A program made the position numbers and the translations under genes. The notes beneath the pieces were generated by a model. That model was not told where the DNA came from. It saw nothing but the letters and a program-made list of their open reading frames with translations, and ran no database searches. A DNA stretch of 64,000 nucleotides from Heterotrichella gracilis (taxonomy: Eukaryota; Sar; Xanthophyceae; Tribonematales; Xanthonemataceae). Location: assembly GCA_032358255.1 (NCBI GenBank), contig JAULBX010032146.1:62001-126000 (forward strand). Direction: 5' to 3'. This document shows, in pieces, positions 32,601 to 50,792 of this stretch; positions within the stretch are counted from its first letter, which is position 1; every line of letters starts with the position of its first letter.

Positions 32601-35040
32601 TGGAGGGTGTTGCAACCCTTGGGTAGGGTTTGCGAAGCCGTCTAGAAACAAGGTGCCATCCCAGCACTCGACCGGCCGTGCTTGGGACGCGCGTAGGCCT
32701 TGATTTGTTAGTTGTTTTTGTCCTGTTTTGCCTTTAGTGAATACATCGGCAGCTACTTTAGGTTGGTGGACGTTTGTGAGGATTGGTGTGCGATTTAATG
32801 CCCTGGATTTCTACCAGAATTGCCTTTGGCTGGCAGTCATTTTCATGTTGGCATTTTGCAACGTGTCTCAAGCAAGTCTGCCCACTGTCTTTTCACCGCC
32901 ACGGGTGTATTTTATTGCATGATTTCAGCCTTGGGATTTTGTTCCTGTCATTTGGTTTTGCTTTCAGCTTTGGACCCAGTTCGGTTGCATTATCCTCGCC
33001 GTTGCAAATATAAATTGAAATGTTGGCAGCACACAGACAACGTTCCGGGTTATATAGCCAATTCCCAACAATCCCACAGCTGCGCTTTGGGGTTTCCGTA
33101 CCTTCTTTCAGCAATTATTCTTAGCCCTCGGAATAGAATAGTGGCTAGGGAGCTCACCAGCAAACATTCACATCACACTGGGCTTGAGGGATAGAGTACT
33201 AGCTTGAAGCTCCTTGTTTCCAAATCCTATGCCGTCTTATTTCATGCTTTGGCGTCTGTTTCCTTTACCTTACTTCCCACCAATAGCCTAAAGTTTAGGC
33301 GGTGGGTTTATATCTCTTATTATCAAGGCATTTGTGCTAGTAACACACCACCTTTGCTTCGGTCAAAGTTGTTAAACAACCATTCTGTTGCTACTTAGCA
33401 GTGTGCGAACTTACAGAACGGATCCCTTATTATTATTATTTAGCCTGGCCTAATACACTGGTTGCCTTCGACTGCTCTTGTCAGTGCGGATGCTACCCTG
33501 TAAAGCCATGGCTGTCACGCTGTCGAGTGTTATTGAGCTGTAAACAACGCTGACTTTCTGCAGCTTATCGCTGCTATTATGCTTGTGTATGGCTTACGCG
33601 AAGGTTGCGAGGAAGGTAGTGTGCAACGAGGGTACCTGGTACGTTTGGCGGCGGCTGCATGCATGCATCATTGCTGGCAGCCCTGCCATCTGGGGTTGTG
33701 TCCTGCTGTTCCCGTGGCTGGGATGATGAGAACTTGTCTTGAGTTACGGCGCTGATCCTTTTTGTTTTAATTTCTGACCAGCCACGCTTGCGGACCACCA
33801 CCTCTGGAAGTCAACTTGCCCCCCGCCTACCCACCCCATGTGCTTTTACGCTGTGCACCTGCCCACTTCTGTCATCACTGAACGCCTCGCATCTCTTTCA
33901 AGCGGGTGCGAACCTATGCCTGTGAAGACACCAACGCCCAAACAAACACGCCACAGGTGCAAGGTCAATCTATTGCATGCATGCGACGGCGTCACATGGA
34001 GCCCAGGTTGCCAACTGTAATGGCTCCATGGCAGGACAGTAAATACAACAAGGTGCGTGTCGTTGACCCATTGGTTTGTGCACGCTACAGCCTTACATTG
34101 TGATTGAGTGGTGATGCTGCATCAAACATTGTGGTGCCAAGTTGGCACTGCCACGTGCTCATGGACCGTCAAGACAGGGGAAAGCGCTGCCAAGGAAGGG
34201 GAAGGCATCGCCAAGGACGGAAGAGGCGCATCAAAACACTTGTACTGCTGTGAAATTGCCCTTTGGCAGACCCTCTCTAGAAGTGTGGCAGACCCTTCCT
34301 AGAAGTGTGGCTTGGCTAGCTGTACAAGGCACCCGACTTCTCAGCCGCAGGCCCATCGTTTGTCCAGAGTCGTGGCACCAGCCCTCCTTTGCTCAACCCC
34401 AGACGGCAGCTGGGCTTGCAAGTGCAGCTGGGCTTGGCCAAAGTGTGAGAGCACAGAGTGCCAGTAAATTAATGTGGTATCTTAGCGCACTTTGTTGGTT
34501 TCCTGCTGGCAGGCCCTTTTACATGCCAGAAATACTTTTTCCCAACTTGTGGGTAGTCTTTAGGGTTACAACTGCTACGCCACACTTGCAGAATGCTTGC
34601 CTCTCTCCTCTCTTCTGCGTATCATCCCCCTTGCGGGCCCAACAGCATGGCTGTTGTCCTGAGGGCCAGCCGTTTGCTACCGTAGTGTTCCATCAACACT
34701 TATACTGTAACAACAAATATTATGTTCCACAGTCCCACAATACTGAGACAGTACACTGCTGCACACGAGTGCTCTTAAACCACCTGAAATTTTGCATGTG
34801 ATATACGCATGTATGGTTTAATTAACGAGCATAACTTAACAAAGCAAGGAAACAGCTGCAGTCCGGTGTCCACCACGCAACTGGCACTCCACAAGGCTAC
34901 CCACAACCACCCACCCACCACAGCGCAACCGCCACAAGACCACCCCTGTGCATCCATAACAACGGCGCCATTCCCCCACCCCCCATCCCACCAAGCGCAC
35001 GCCACACCTTCCCAAACCCCACCCGCCCTGCCCTCCCCTC
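32601..35040. other. Long spacer without a supported gene
   Basis: About 2.4 kb, mixed composition, with no frame showing family features. A plus-strand frame of 219 codons at 34142-34801 contains small repeats (ALPR/ASPR words and a 22-base tandem at 34264-34308) and no conserved domain; I treat it as doubtful. TGCATGCA tracts occur near 33655 and 33975, and a TTA microsatellite near 33428. Confidence 0.45.
34264..34308 (+). repeat. 22-base tandem duplication
   Basis: GGCAGACCCTCTCTAGAAGT is followed directly by a second copy with one substitution (GGCAGACCCTTCCTAGAAGT). Confidence 0.85.
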
Positions 35041-40553
<5,513 letters not shown>

Positions 40554-41453
40554 AGGAAACCACGAAGCGCAAGCGCAAACCAAGCAAAACTATAGCACCA
40601 TGTTCTACCGTATCACCTGGCTGAGTTATGCTTTGGTAAAGCAGACGCGAGAAAGGTGTGGGCTGGTGTGGGAGAGGTGAGGTGAGTTGCGACTGTGTCC
40701 TCTTGCCACAGGGGTGATGGGGATAGCGTAGAGAACAAGGAGGCTTGTTCAACAGATAAAATGGGGTATCAGTTGCGAGCTGTTCCTGTTAAAAGAACGT
40801 TGCGCAAGCTCGAGTTTTTGCACCCTGGCAGGCACAAAGAGTTTCATCACCCCCAGAAAAACCATTCTTCCCAACACGATCTGCAGGGATTCAAAATTTG
40901 TGGCTGTATCGGTTGCGAAAATAACGCAAACGCAAAAATTGGGGCACAAAACAGGGCGGTGGGTTGCTTCTCTGCGCAAACATATGAAGAGGCTACCATT
41001 CTGCGTTGCTATCTGCTGTGCTATGTTAGCAGGGCGTCTAGAGTGGGCATCTCAGACAATGCCTTTGCACTGACAGGGGCCCAAAGGTAAGGACGCTTGG
41101 CGAGCCGCGCCCAGGTTACGAGCTTGCAAGCTGAGCGCACGTTGACAGCGTCGGTGCTTCTGTTGTGGAGTGCCACTTTGACCTTGTTGCTGCCTCATAC
41201 ATGGGGTGTGCAACGTGCACCCCGTTTGACTAGGATCGGAGAGCAGGACACACCTTGAGCGTCTCAACTTGCTCTCCTGTTCTGTGCTGTGCTACCCGAA
41301 ATCAGAACACTCTGCTGTGTAAAAGTTGGGAGAGTGCACCTCCCAAGGACTGTGTGCACCTTGGCAGTCCCTCTACACGGGAGGGAACCCTGTTCTGGCA
41401 CTTCACTGTGTGCCCCATCTTATGCTGTTGCACAGTGCAGGTCAGCAGGAGTT
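40554..41453. other. Divergent spacer between DDX41 and the next gene
   Basis: No gene supported; it must contain two promoters. Open frames such as 40695-41090 (+) have no recognised features. Confidence 0.5.
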
Positions 41454-42666
41454 ATGGCACAACCCTCCGTTGCCGTGCCTGACAGCGTAGAGCTGGCGGA
41501 TGAGGACGACCCTTGCTTGGACGCCGCTGTGGCCAAAACCAGGTGGGTGGCCACCCACTACCAAGAGTGCCCATGGAAGAGGGTACACACACCGGGCGTT
41601 CTCTCACTCACTTTGTCACGTTCTCAACAAGTTTGCAGTTTAAAATACTTATTTTCCGTGCAGGCAAGCAGTCCACCTGGACCAGCACCACATGCGCACA
41701 GCAGAGGACTGGCTGGAGCCTTCCCTGGCAACAGCAGAGGGTACTGAGCAGGTACAATCCCACAGCCCCGCCTCCCTTGTTGCCCACTGCTCTAACCTCC
41801 TTTCTGCTGCAGCCACACAGCAGCAGCACCTGTAGCTGACTTGTTGTTGCCTCTTCAGGTGTATGGCCTGCTCCACCAATATATCCAGAACGACAAGTTT
41901 GTGGAAAGTCTCAACTCGTTCCGGGTATCCTCCACAACCACAAACACCACAGCAACTGCGCACCACCACCACTGCACCGTAACCTCAGACGTCTGGGAGT
42001 ATGAGGAGGTCTTAGCTGAACACGCCAAGCCTGAGCTTCACCCAACAGCCCCACAGTTGACTCCGGTGATAGAGGAGGTGCACGCACACACTGCAGCACC
42101 TGCCACAGCCTCTCCACCCGAGGACGACCAGTTTGTGTTGGTGGAGAAAGAAGACATCATCGAGGCAATGGGCACCTTCATCGCTGCTTACCTGGCAACA
42201 CTGCCTGAGGCTCAGAACATGGACCCCAAAGAGCTGCAGAGGGCACTGGCAGAGTCCCTCAAGGTGGGTTACAATTTGCCAGTCAAGTACTGGTGTAGGC
42301 TGTAGGCTGTAGGACAAGGCAGGCTTGATACAGGCGACACAGGGCTTGAGGTTGTTGTGCGTGGTTGCAGGAGCTGCGCAAGGGGCCTGTGAGGAAGCTG
42401 TACGACTGGAGCAAGTACTGTTACCGCGCTGCTGCTTTCTCATACACAGGTACACCCACCAGCCTGCTCTTTGTCTGTGCGCTTAACCCTGCTGATTGGT
42501 AAGCCTGGAATGATGTCTTGTTGCAAATCTTGCCCCAGTGGCTTTGTGACCAACTCCCACGGTTGTTGCTGCAGTGTTCACCATGTTTGACAACCCTTGG
42601 CTGGTCAAGGCGATCCTGCGAGGCATGCTCACCTTCACACGGATAGTGGTCAAGATCCTGCTTTGA
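41454..42666 (+). CDS. Conserved protein of unknown function with hydrophobic C-terminus
   Basis: Five exons join in frame to 250 aa: 41454-41542, 41664-41751, 41859-42263, 42371-42449, 42575-42666 (TGA). It begins MAQPSVAVPDSVELADEDDP, with an acidic N-terminus and a helical part (AVHLDQHHMRTAEDWLEP, VYGLLHQYIQNDKFVESLNS). A Thr/His/Ala/Pro-rich segment lies between about residues 82 and 145. The C-terminal block is DPKELQRALAESLKELRKG, VRKLYDWSKYCYRAAAFSYT and VFTMFDNPWLVKAILRGML. The C-terminal block resembles, from memory, small uncharacterised plant and algal proteins with one or two terminal helices; no function is known to me. The low-complexity part (about 41925-42055) could be an unspliced intron remnant, but it keeps the frame. 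Confidence 0.65.
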
Positions 42667-43732
42667 CGCGGCAGACCCCACAGTAGCGGCGTGGATGTTT
42701 GTGCAAAAGCAGGGCAAACTGTATTTTATTATGTAGCGGTAGAGGTCTGGCATACTATGCCCAGATATATTCTGCCCATTTTTATGAGCTGCTATTGAAG
42801 CCCTTGCCCACGTGTTGGCAAATGCATTTGCTCGCTATCACATGTCTCGTGCTGCAGCACTTTGTGGATTTCAAGTCTTCAATAGTTGCATCCTCTCGGC
42901 GCACTGTTTTGTGGTAGCCACCCAGTTGTACATTACCCAGTTTACCAAGCATACCCTGTTCAAGGGGGTATTAGTCACGCAGCAGCTGTAGGCGCAACTG
43001 AGGGACCCTACCACCTTCCTGGTTGTAGCAGTTTAAACAGTGAATTGCTGCTGCAAAGTGTATGATAGACACAAAATATACACAGCATTACATTGGTGTT
43101 TGCAGATCATGCGGTCATCAACATCACTTTTCCTGTGATGTTGATCAGAAACATACATACACACGTAGTAACCACACACTTGCCTTTGAAAGCAGCGCCT
43201 GCAGCGCTCTGTAGTATATCATACACAGTGTTGCTGGCTCAGGAATTAATTAATTACAGTTAGAAAGAAAGAAACTGTAACAGCCTGTAGCAATGGACGC
43301 CTTGACACAGGTCAACTGCTATTCACTTGACGACAACTAAACCTGGCTCAGCCAGACAGCGTGGGCATTGAATGGGGATGCCAATGCTAAGCTAGCTTGA
43401 AGCATTTTTTCATACTGAGAAAGGACTACCGCGCAGTAAATCAAGACAAATCATGGACATCCTATTTATGAAACGCTGCAAACGTTTATTATTATATTGC
43501 TGGTAGTATCACCACAATGATTGACGATAAATCACTGACCTGCACTTTCAGCAATTTCTATCATATGTATTAGCAGCGCTGCCAGCTGTTGAACCACTAA
43601 AATTGTCCATACTATGGCAATTGTTATGCCGCCCGTAGTAGTCCTTCACTGAAAACTGGGTCTTCTTTGCACTTTGAAACAAATTTTCCAATGCCCAGAC
43701 TGCTGGGCACAAATGCTTGCCTCAGGCATGAT
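42667..43732. other. Convergent spacer
   Basis: No gene supported. It separates the 3-prime ends of two convergent genes. It contains a small stem at 43117-43145 (11-base arms ATCAACATCAC/GTGATGTTGAT, 7-base loop). AT-rich from 43440 on. Confidence 0.5.
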
Positions 43733-46700
43733 TCAACGCATGCACAGCAGCCTGACCACGCGCTTGTTCATCTCGATGTCCGGACCAGCAGCACTGTACA
43801 CCTCCTGCAGACGCTTTTGAAGTCCATCCTTGCCAAGCACTGGCAAATCCAGCGCGCTGCGCACCGCCTGAAGAGCCCCACCACCACCGCACTGCGAATG
43901 CTCACACAGTGCCGCCAACAGCCCCTCCAGAGCCCTGTACTCTATCACCTGGACGCCTACTGTGCGCGCATGGCACAGGGCCTGGCGCAGCAACTCCACC
44001 GCCTGCCGCGCCCGACCCGCTTGCACACCGCCAGCCCTGTTGTCATTCTTCCTGAGCCACTGCTGATGGAGGATGGTCAGCCCAGCCGCTGCCAGTGCTG
44101 CTTCCAGCCTTGGCAAATCCCGAGTGGCGTCATTGGGTGCCTGGGGCTGAGAGCCCCCACTGTCCGCTCCTTCCAGGTGTGCTGCATGCTGGAAGAAGAC
44201 CAGGGCCGCTGCCAGGTTGCCCTCCTGAGCAGCCACTACTCCGCGCCAGTACCTGCAGGTGGGGACACTGCATTAGTTGGATTCAAAGCAACCCTAATGC
44301 CAGCAACGATTGGACAGTTGAGTTGATTGTTTGTACAAGGAGGTGGTCTTGGCAAACGCAAGGGTGCCAGCAACTGTGAGCGGCTTTTTTGGGAAAGCAG
44401 AGAGAGGTGCAGCCTGGCACTGTATCGTCTGCTTAGGATCCCTGCTGACAACCCTTCACAAGGGTTCTGATCACTCACTCAACATCCGCTCGCATATCCC
44501 CACTGCCCACTCCCGCTCCGGCCACCAGATTTAGTACTGCCTCCAGCTGCACCGCCGCCCTCTCTGTCGCCCCCACATACAGATCCAACTGCAGCTGCAT
44601 CGGTTCCAAGGAGATCACCTCAGCAAGCGGCACATCAGGGACTGTGTGGAACTCAAACGCCCTCCAGGACTCCAGGCTTGCCGCAACACTGGCCATGTCG
44701 GCAGGCAGTGCAGACCATGTGTCCCGCTGACAGGCAGGGTCATTGGTCAACTCCCCCAGCAGCTTCTGGCAGGCAGCATCTGTGGATGCCAGCTGGCGTG
44801 CCATGCAGCCCTTTGACGAGTGGCGGTGATGCCCTTCGTAGGAGTTTCTGATACCGGCAGCACGCTTGGCGGCGGCGTACTCCTCCCAAAACACTGGGCT
44901 GTCTGGCGAAATCTCCTGTGCACTCTCAACCGCCAAAACGCCAGTATCACCGCCAGAGCTGGCGCTGTCATTGCTGTCAGCTAGGGCGCCATGCGGGTAG
45001 GATGTGGCGCCCTTGCTACCCCCATTGCCATTCTTAGCTTGCTGAGGGCTCCTTTCTGGCTGTGGTTCGATGTTCTGGTTACACAGTGTAGCACCAACAT
45101 GTTCGCCTGGTGGCCACGTCGGCACATGCATCTGCAGATGCTGCCTGCCAAGGTCAAGCTGTTCTTGTGCCTGCTTAAGCAACCCCAAGCACAAGCAGAT
45201 TGCAGCAAGCCTGGTGCGGCCAGCCACCACCTGCACATGGCACAAGATACATTCAGTCAAATTGGCACACCTGAGTAGTATATACACCTTGATGTGGGAG
45301 GGCCCATGCAGGCCAGTGCCGGCACAATCACAATAATTATGCAATTAGCATGTTGCCAATTCAAGCACCATTGACATGTTATCCCTAAAGCCTTGGACAG
45401 TGGGTGGTTTGCTGCAAACACCAAGCTGTTTAATTTTTTATTGCAATAGCAATCAAAACTGTGCATGTACTGTTGCAGTATCAGGTCAATGGCAGTTGCT
45501 TTGATGCATGGCGTGTGAGGCTTAAAGACTGGTGCCAATGCCGCATGCGCAGTGAGGGATGAGTGAAATGTTGCCCTCGCGTTTCCTGGCTCCCCTCACC
45601 CACAACGACAGATGCGCACCTTGTCCAGCAAATCCCCGTAGTCCTCCAGTATGCCCATCACCTGTTGATAGCACTCCCTTGCCTGCTCAAATTTGCCCAG
45701 ATCCATGTACAGGTTTTTCAAGGGATTCCAGCGCATTAGACCTTTCCAGGACCGGGTTGCAATACTGCATCTGCAGGTTCTCCACCTTGCGCTGCACCAC
45801 CCGTTCCAGATCCTCCTCCAAGGAGTGCCATGAAGTGGAGATGACTCCGGTCAAACCCTAGACGACAAGTCAAATATACTCTTATCAGCAGGGCAGCAAA
45901 GGGTGGTATTACAACCCCAAATGCAGAACTGTTATCAAAAGGATTGGTGAGATGGGAAGCAATGGCCCGACACCATGCGTACAGTGGCAGGTTTGTGTTA
46001 CATACCATTGCTGCCATAGCACCCGGCCCACCACGACACAGCACCTCGATTGAGATGCCTGCCAGTATAATTTCCTCACACATGCACTGGCGTTGGTGAT
46101 TTGCCTCGTCATCCCTGGCCATGCACTGCATCAGCGCGCGGAGGGCGGTGGGGTAGTCACCATGACGACAGCAACATTCCACCTGAACAGGCAAGGGGTA
46201 GTATCACATGATCGCACAGTAGAGGCATGCTTTCAAGGACGTGAGCTGCATTAACATGTCAAGTTGTCCCCTGTACCGCAATGTTACTTCAATATAAGCA
46301 TGCTTGCACTGATCCCTATGCCATAATCCCACTCACTACTACCTGCCTTTGGTGTTCGTATACTGCAATGCTGACATTGTCTGACTGAGAATCGTACCAA
46401 GTTGTAACTCACAGCATTCATTAGTGACAAATGAATGAACACAATCAATTACATTCATGGCATCAAACATTTTGCAGGGGATAGCATGGTTGTCCGAGGC
46501 GGTTTCGCTTACGCAAAAATTGATGGGTTTGCTTGCACTAGGGTCATGCTCACCATCAACACATTGGTGTTCCGTAAGGTTTCCAAAACTTTCTGCCTGT
46601 CTGACTCATTGCTCGGCTCAAGATCATTGTAGAGGGTCGAGAGAAAGCCTGTGGCACACATACACATCACACAGGCATGCAAACAAGACAATAGATAAAC

Positions 46701-47866
46701 CTACTTGCGGATGCTTTTGCTAGAATTGTTGCGGCTATCTGCTTAGTAAGGCTTACTAAGCAGATAGCCCTGGTGAACGACCAGTCAAGCTGCCACGGTA
46801 TTGCTAACGCACTTTTGCGCTGCCCAATGCGCTGCTTAGCAGCAGAAGTCAACAATGGGTTTGTACAACTAATGCCTTGGTCGAAAATGCACAGCCCTCC
46901 ACAATCCGCCCCAATGGCTGTAATCAGGTCAGTGTTGTCAGCCTGCCCTGGCCAGAACCCCTCCTCACAAGCATGAGCGTGTGCAGTAGGTTTTGAGCAA
47001 GCACTCACCTGTTGCCTGTGCCAACAAACCGCTTGCCACACCATCCAGGCCAAGCATGTGGCACAGCTGTGCAAGGCCTTCGATGTTGTTAGTGTACTCC
47101 ATCACCCACGCTACGCTACCCTCTGGATGGTCTCCAGGGTCACGACATGCAAGCTGTGATGGGGAGGTCAAGCCCAGCATGGCCAGGGCTGTGGGCTGGA
47201 GTGCGGTGGCAGCCTGGTAAGAGGGAGAAGGAGTGGCAGGGCAGGGGTCAACGGGGCTGGCAGCAAAAGAATGCAGCACTTTTGAGTCCAAAAGGGTTGC
47301 CATGGTGAATCCATTGCAAGTGTGTTGTGCTAGGATTTTATATGACAAGTGTCTGCAGTATGTCAGCTGCTGACAAGCGCCAACTGGGTCACCAAAGTAT
47401 GACCAACTCACTTGGCAAAATCACCCTTACCATGAGAACCATGTGCCCTGGAACTACGTCCCTCCTGTTGCAGTGTGCATTAAACTTTGAAATCCTAATA
47501 TAAACCCTACCTGCTGCATCTTGTCATCAGGGATGACCAATTCCCTCCCCTCCTGCAGCGCCGCCAGCTAGAACAGTGCACACGTCAGGGCAGCCCAGCG
47601 CTCACTACCCGCTGGCCATACATCCCGCGCGGCACGCACATACCCCTTCATTAGGGTTTCATTGCCTCCCGGCACAGCCCGCTGCAGGGTGTCTGCTGCA
47701 ATGTGTGCATCAGATGTGGAGGCAGATTTGAGGAGAGATGCTACTTGTGCCGCAATGTTGGCAATGTGATTGATCGGCTTGGTGGCAGCGGGGGACCCAT
47801 CAGGGGACACGTGGAAGGCCTCTACTCCAAAGTCCCGGGCCACCAGAATGATGCCAACTAACTTTG
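43733..47866 (-). CDS. TPR-like repeat protein (multi-exon)
   Basis: Family not identified. Exons that join in phase: about 47866-47649 (LVGIILVARDFGVEAFHVSP, then ASLLKSASTSDAHIAADTLQ), 47567-47511 (LAALQEGRELVIPDDKMQQ), 47213-47009, 46648-46554, 46182-46006, 45857-45620, 45230 to about 44510, and 44252-43733 (TGA). The segment ALESL..NLYMDLGKFEQAREC matches the TPR helix-pair pattern. Others (HGDYPTALRALMQCMARDDE, AAQEGNLAAALVFFQHAAHL) are similar, so a scaffold or complex subunit is likely. The apparent TAG at 47570-47568 is best read as the end of an 80-base intron (GTGCGT donor, CTGAC branch-like word, TTCTAG acceptor). One frame change falls in an A run (plus-strand T run near 45716). 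The 5-prime end is open and may include the exon-like frame at 48560-48327. Confidence 0.6.
46733..46769. repeat. Perfect palindrome in an intron of the TPR-like gene
   Basis: 18-base arms around a single central base (GGCTATCTGCTTAGTAAG and its complement). It lies between the exons ending at 47009 and starting at 46648. Confidence 0.95.
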
Positions 47867-48326
47867 ATGGGAGTCAGGCGGCAATAGCACTATTCATAGC
47901 TCCCAGTGCCTGATGAAGGAGACCTTCAAAACCCAACTGCAAAAGGTGCACAATGCTATGGGTCGGGCCATAGAGGTGCACAAGCGTGCTGTCCGATTAC
48001 AAAGCATGCTTTGAATGCCGAGGCGGGTCTTTGTGCCTTGCTGACACTTTTGGAAGTTCCAACCACAGCAAGGCGTTCCAATCCAACAACGACTCTTGTA
48101 AGTTACAAGAAAATAACATTCAATTATCCATATACTATTGACAGGAGCATATATTGGCAGTCACCCCTGCTGATCTATACCAGGCAAAAGGGTACTTGGT
48201 TTGCAAAACATACGGGAAACAAATAGAGACAATAGCGGCGTCTGCAAGCCACTAGAGGGGGGTTTGAACATCAACACACAAAACATAAGGGCCATTCTTT
48301 GACTGTCTGGAAAACAGTGTAATCGT

Positions 48327-48560
48327 CTACGTCGTCATGCGTTCAAATTCAGTCTTGTACTGCTCAACTTGAGTCAAAGTTAACAAGTCGCACTTGCCTG
48401 GGCCCTTCGACACAAACGCATTCCCAGCTGCATATAAAATGTTTAAAGTACAAGGTCTTCTTCTCTGAGCCACTTCATTGGCCACTGTCCACATGCGTTG
48501 TTTGCTAGTATGAAAAATCACTTTCCTATTTTGCAGTCCTAAATGGTCAACCCTACTCAA
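48327..48560 (-). CDS. Possible first exon of the TPR-like gene
   Basis: A frame starting MSRVDHLGLQNRKVIFHTSK and containing RRRPCTLNILYAAGNAFVSK ends in RMTT next to a GTAGAC donor-like word. It lies between the LHC-like gene (stop at 48570) and the first certain exon of the TPR-like gene, on the same strand. The composition looks coding, but the very tight spacing to the upstream stop and the lack of a recognised family keep this tentative. Confidence 0.3.
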   Translation of the reverse strand: MSRVDHLGLQNRKVIFHTSKQRMWTVANEVAQRRRPCTLNILYAAGNAFVSKGPGKCDLLTLTQVEQYKTEFERMTT

Positions 48561-48569
48561 GTCAAAGCT

Positions 48570-49576
48570 TTACACGTCCTCTGTTGCAGGCCCAGTCAGC
48601 AGCAGCATGGCCACAAAAGCTGAGCCAATCTCCAGCTCAGAAAGGGCTTCCACACCAGTCTCAATGTTCAGCAGCGCCAGGGCACCTTCCCCAGTCACAG
48701 CCTCCGCTGCGAAGATGGTGGCCAGTCCCAAGAACGCCATCCTTCCCAGGATGTTGCGTGTCTTCTCCACCCAAGGTGTGCTGGAGCTGCGGACCTGGTT
48801 CCAGATGCTGGTGCGGCTGGGGTACAGGCCTGCCATCAGCAGGACAGCGATGGCCACCAGCAAGACTGGGTGTGACTCGTGCAGGGGCACGCCTGTCTGG
48901 CCAAAGTTCAACCGCTCCACAGCTGATTGTCCTGTGAGCCTTTCACCCAGCAGCACAGCCTGCAACACCAGTAATTGCTCTGTAAGGAAACAACAGCGTG
49001 GGAGCAGGTGAGATCCCTATTGGACACAGCTGCACAAGGTTGCTGAAAAGCAGGGCTTAAAAGGCAAGCCCTGGCTGTACTGGCAACAAAGCAGGTCACC
49101 ATCAGCACACCAACTTCAGCCTCCAACTAGTGAAGACAATGCCAATATTCAAATACCAAGGACAGGTTCCTGGCAACTAGATAGGCATCACCTACCCCGG
49201 TGAACAGCAGGGCCAGCCGCTGCCAGAACTTCTCCACTTCTTCCGGCGAGCTTGAGTCCTTGACGGCGCAGAACTTGACCGTCTGAGTCAGGTACACCTT
49301 GTCTGCTGGCATCGCAGCTGACTCGTTGAGGGACAGGTCTGGGTCATTGCGGGCTGACTCGATACCCGCATTGCTCAATGTGCTGCGGGGATCGCTCGTG
49401 CTTGCACCCTGGTAGTGCTGTGGCACCAGCCCGTTCAGGTTTGAACCCTCCTGGGCCGGGATGGCAGCGCTGCGAACAAGGATTTGCCGCCGCGCTGGAC
49501 GGCACACTGGGCGGGCATAATATCTCGTGCATTGCACGCTGTGGAGCTGGCGGAGGAGCTGCGTGTTGGCATTCAT
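48570..49576 (-). CDS. LHC-superfamily (ELIP/HLIP-like) plastid membrane protein
   Basis: Two exons (49576-49192 and 48979-48570) join in phase to 264 aa. The N-terminus has the basic, Ser/Ala/Arg-rich look of a plastid transit peptide (MNANTQLLRQLHSVQCTRYY, then RPARRQILVRSAA). The second exon carries hydrophobic helices: HPVLLVAIAVLLMAGLYPSR; the chlorophyll-binding-type motif E-x3-N-x2-GRMAFLG in VEKTRNILGRMAFLGLATIF, then AAEAVTGEGAL; and a last helix (SAFVAMLLLTGPATEDV). The motif matches the LHC/ELIP/HLIP signature (E..NGR.AMLG...E..TG) with one extra residue. The family acts in light harvesting or photoprotection in thylakoids; the exact member is not clear. The start could also be 24 codons upstream (49648), but the MNANTQ start looks better for a transit peptide. 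Confidence 0.55.
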
Positions 49577-50792
49577 GGCACCCCCTTGCTGCAGCTGCAA
49601 GCAGCAGCCGCTGTCTGTTTGGCAGTGGAGACGGAAAGGGCTCTGCAACGACAGCTGCCACTTGCGATAGTAGAGACAGGTTTGCAGTTTGGGTCCACTT
49701 TATTGGAGGTTTGGCGGAGGCCACTTTCTGCACAGGAACGGTTGCAAGTGGAGGCAGCGACAAAACCCTGAATGCGAGCTAGCAAGTCAACAGCTTTGTC
49801 TACAGACGTTCCCTTGCCATGATCAAGTAGCATTCTTGCACGTTGTGTCTTCAAACCCAGGTGTCTGACATGGAGCCGAAGATGCGCCGGATCTGCCAGA
49901 TCGGCGGCTAAAACCCTTAGTAGTTGGCTAGGGTTTTCCGAAAAGTGGACCTGGGGTTTTCAAAGGGTTCGGCCTCTGTCTGTCTGCCGGAGTTAAAGTT
50001 TGGGTGTGAAGATGCAGAGTGATACAACGTGGTTAGGTGAACGCCCAACTGTCCAGTCGCAGCACTGTGGTCGCATCTCGACAGAGCGTCCGCACCGGTG
50101 AGTAGCGCCCAAGATCGACCGCATGCATGCACATCGCATTTTACACCTGGCCCCACCTGGCCCCGTCCAGAGGCGCTTCCAGGGTTTGGACCCTGCACCT
50201 GTGGCTAGTGTGTACGTGCGATCCTCGTGTATGGATGCTGCACGGGGACGGTTGCCGTCTTTGCAGGACGAGTGATTGCGTTGTCGGTACCCTAGCTTGA
50301 TGGCTTGTCTGTGAAGATTCCGCTCTTCTACGCGGACATCTGGTGCACGGTTTGGACTCCGGCAACAAAAAATTGCTTGCAGTCTGCAGTATAAGTGAAC
50401 GACACTGCGCGTCAGCCTTAGCGACCACTAGTTCGCGCGTGTGTCCGCTGGAAGTGGTGCATGAAACACTCGCACACGAACCACATCCCCACCAAGATAC
50501 CACTGGGTGCACGTTTGATATATGCGCTGTTGGCCTTGCTTGTTACCTTACTTTAACTAGATGTCTGTGTCTCCGGGTCTGATTGCATTCGCTTCGCGAG
50601 TTGTTGCGCGGTGATTGACACCAGGGTAGTCATGAGGAATTCAAAATACGCCGTTGCCGGTCCCCTTGCATTAACGTGCTGCAACCTGTTTGCCAGCGCT
50701 GTACAGCCACTAATGACTGTACCTCCATACTGTATCGCCTTGTCACCGACTTTCGCTGTGCTAACACCCACCTGTGGCACAGATCACCCATC
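49577..50792. other. Divergent spacer between the LHC-like and CAP genes
   Basis: No gene supported; the region must hold promoters for both genes. It is GC-balanced, with no repeated elements noted. Confidence 0.5.

Noticed and set aside
34142-34801. 219-codon plus-strand frame as a gene
   Set aside because: Low-complexity words, an internal tandem duplication, no domain and no splice or start context. Likely chance.
47568-47570. In-frame TAG in the TPR-like gene, as evidence for stop-codon reassignment or read-through
   Set aside because: The sequence before it has a branch-like CTGAC and ends TTCTAG. A GTGCGT donor 80 bases upstream gives a phase-0 intron. Other genes here (CFAP99, GatC, DDX41) use TAG as the true stop.
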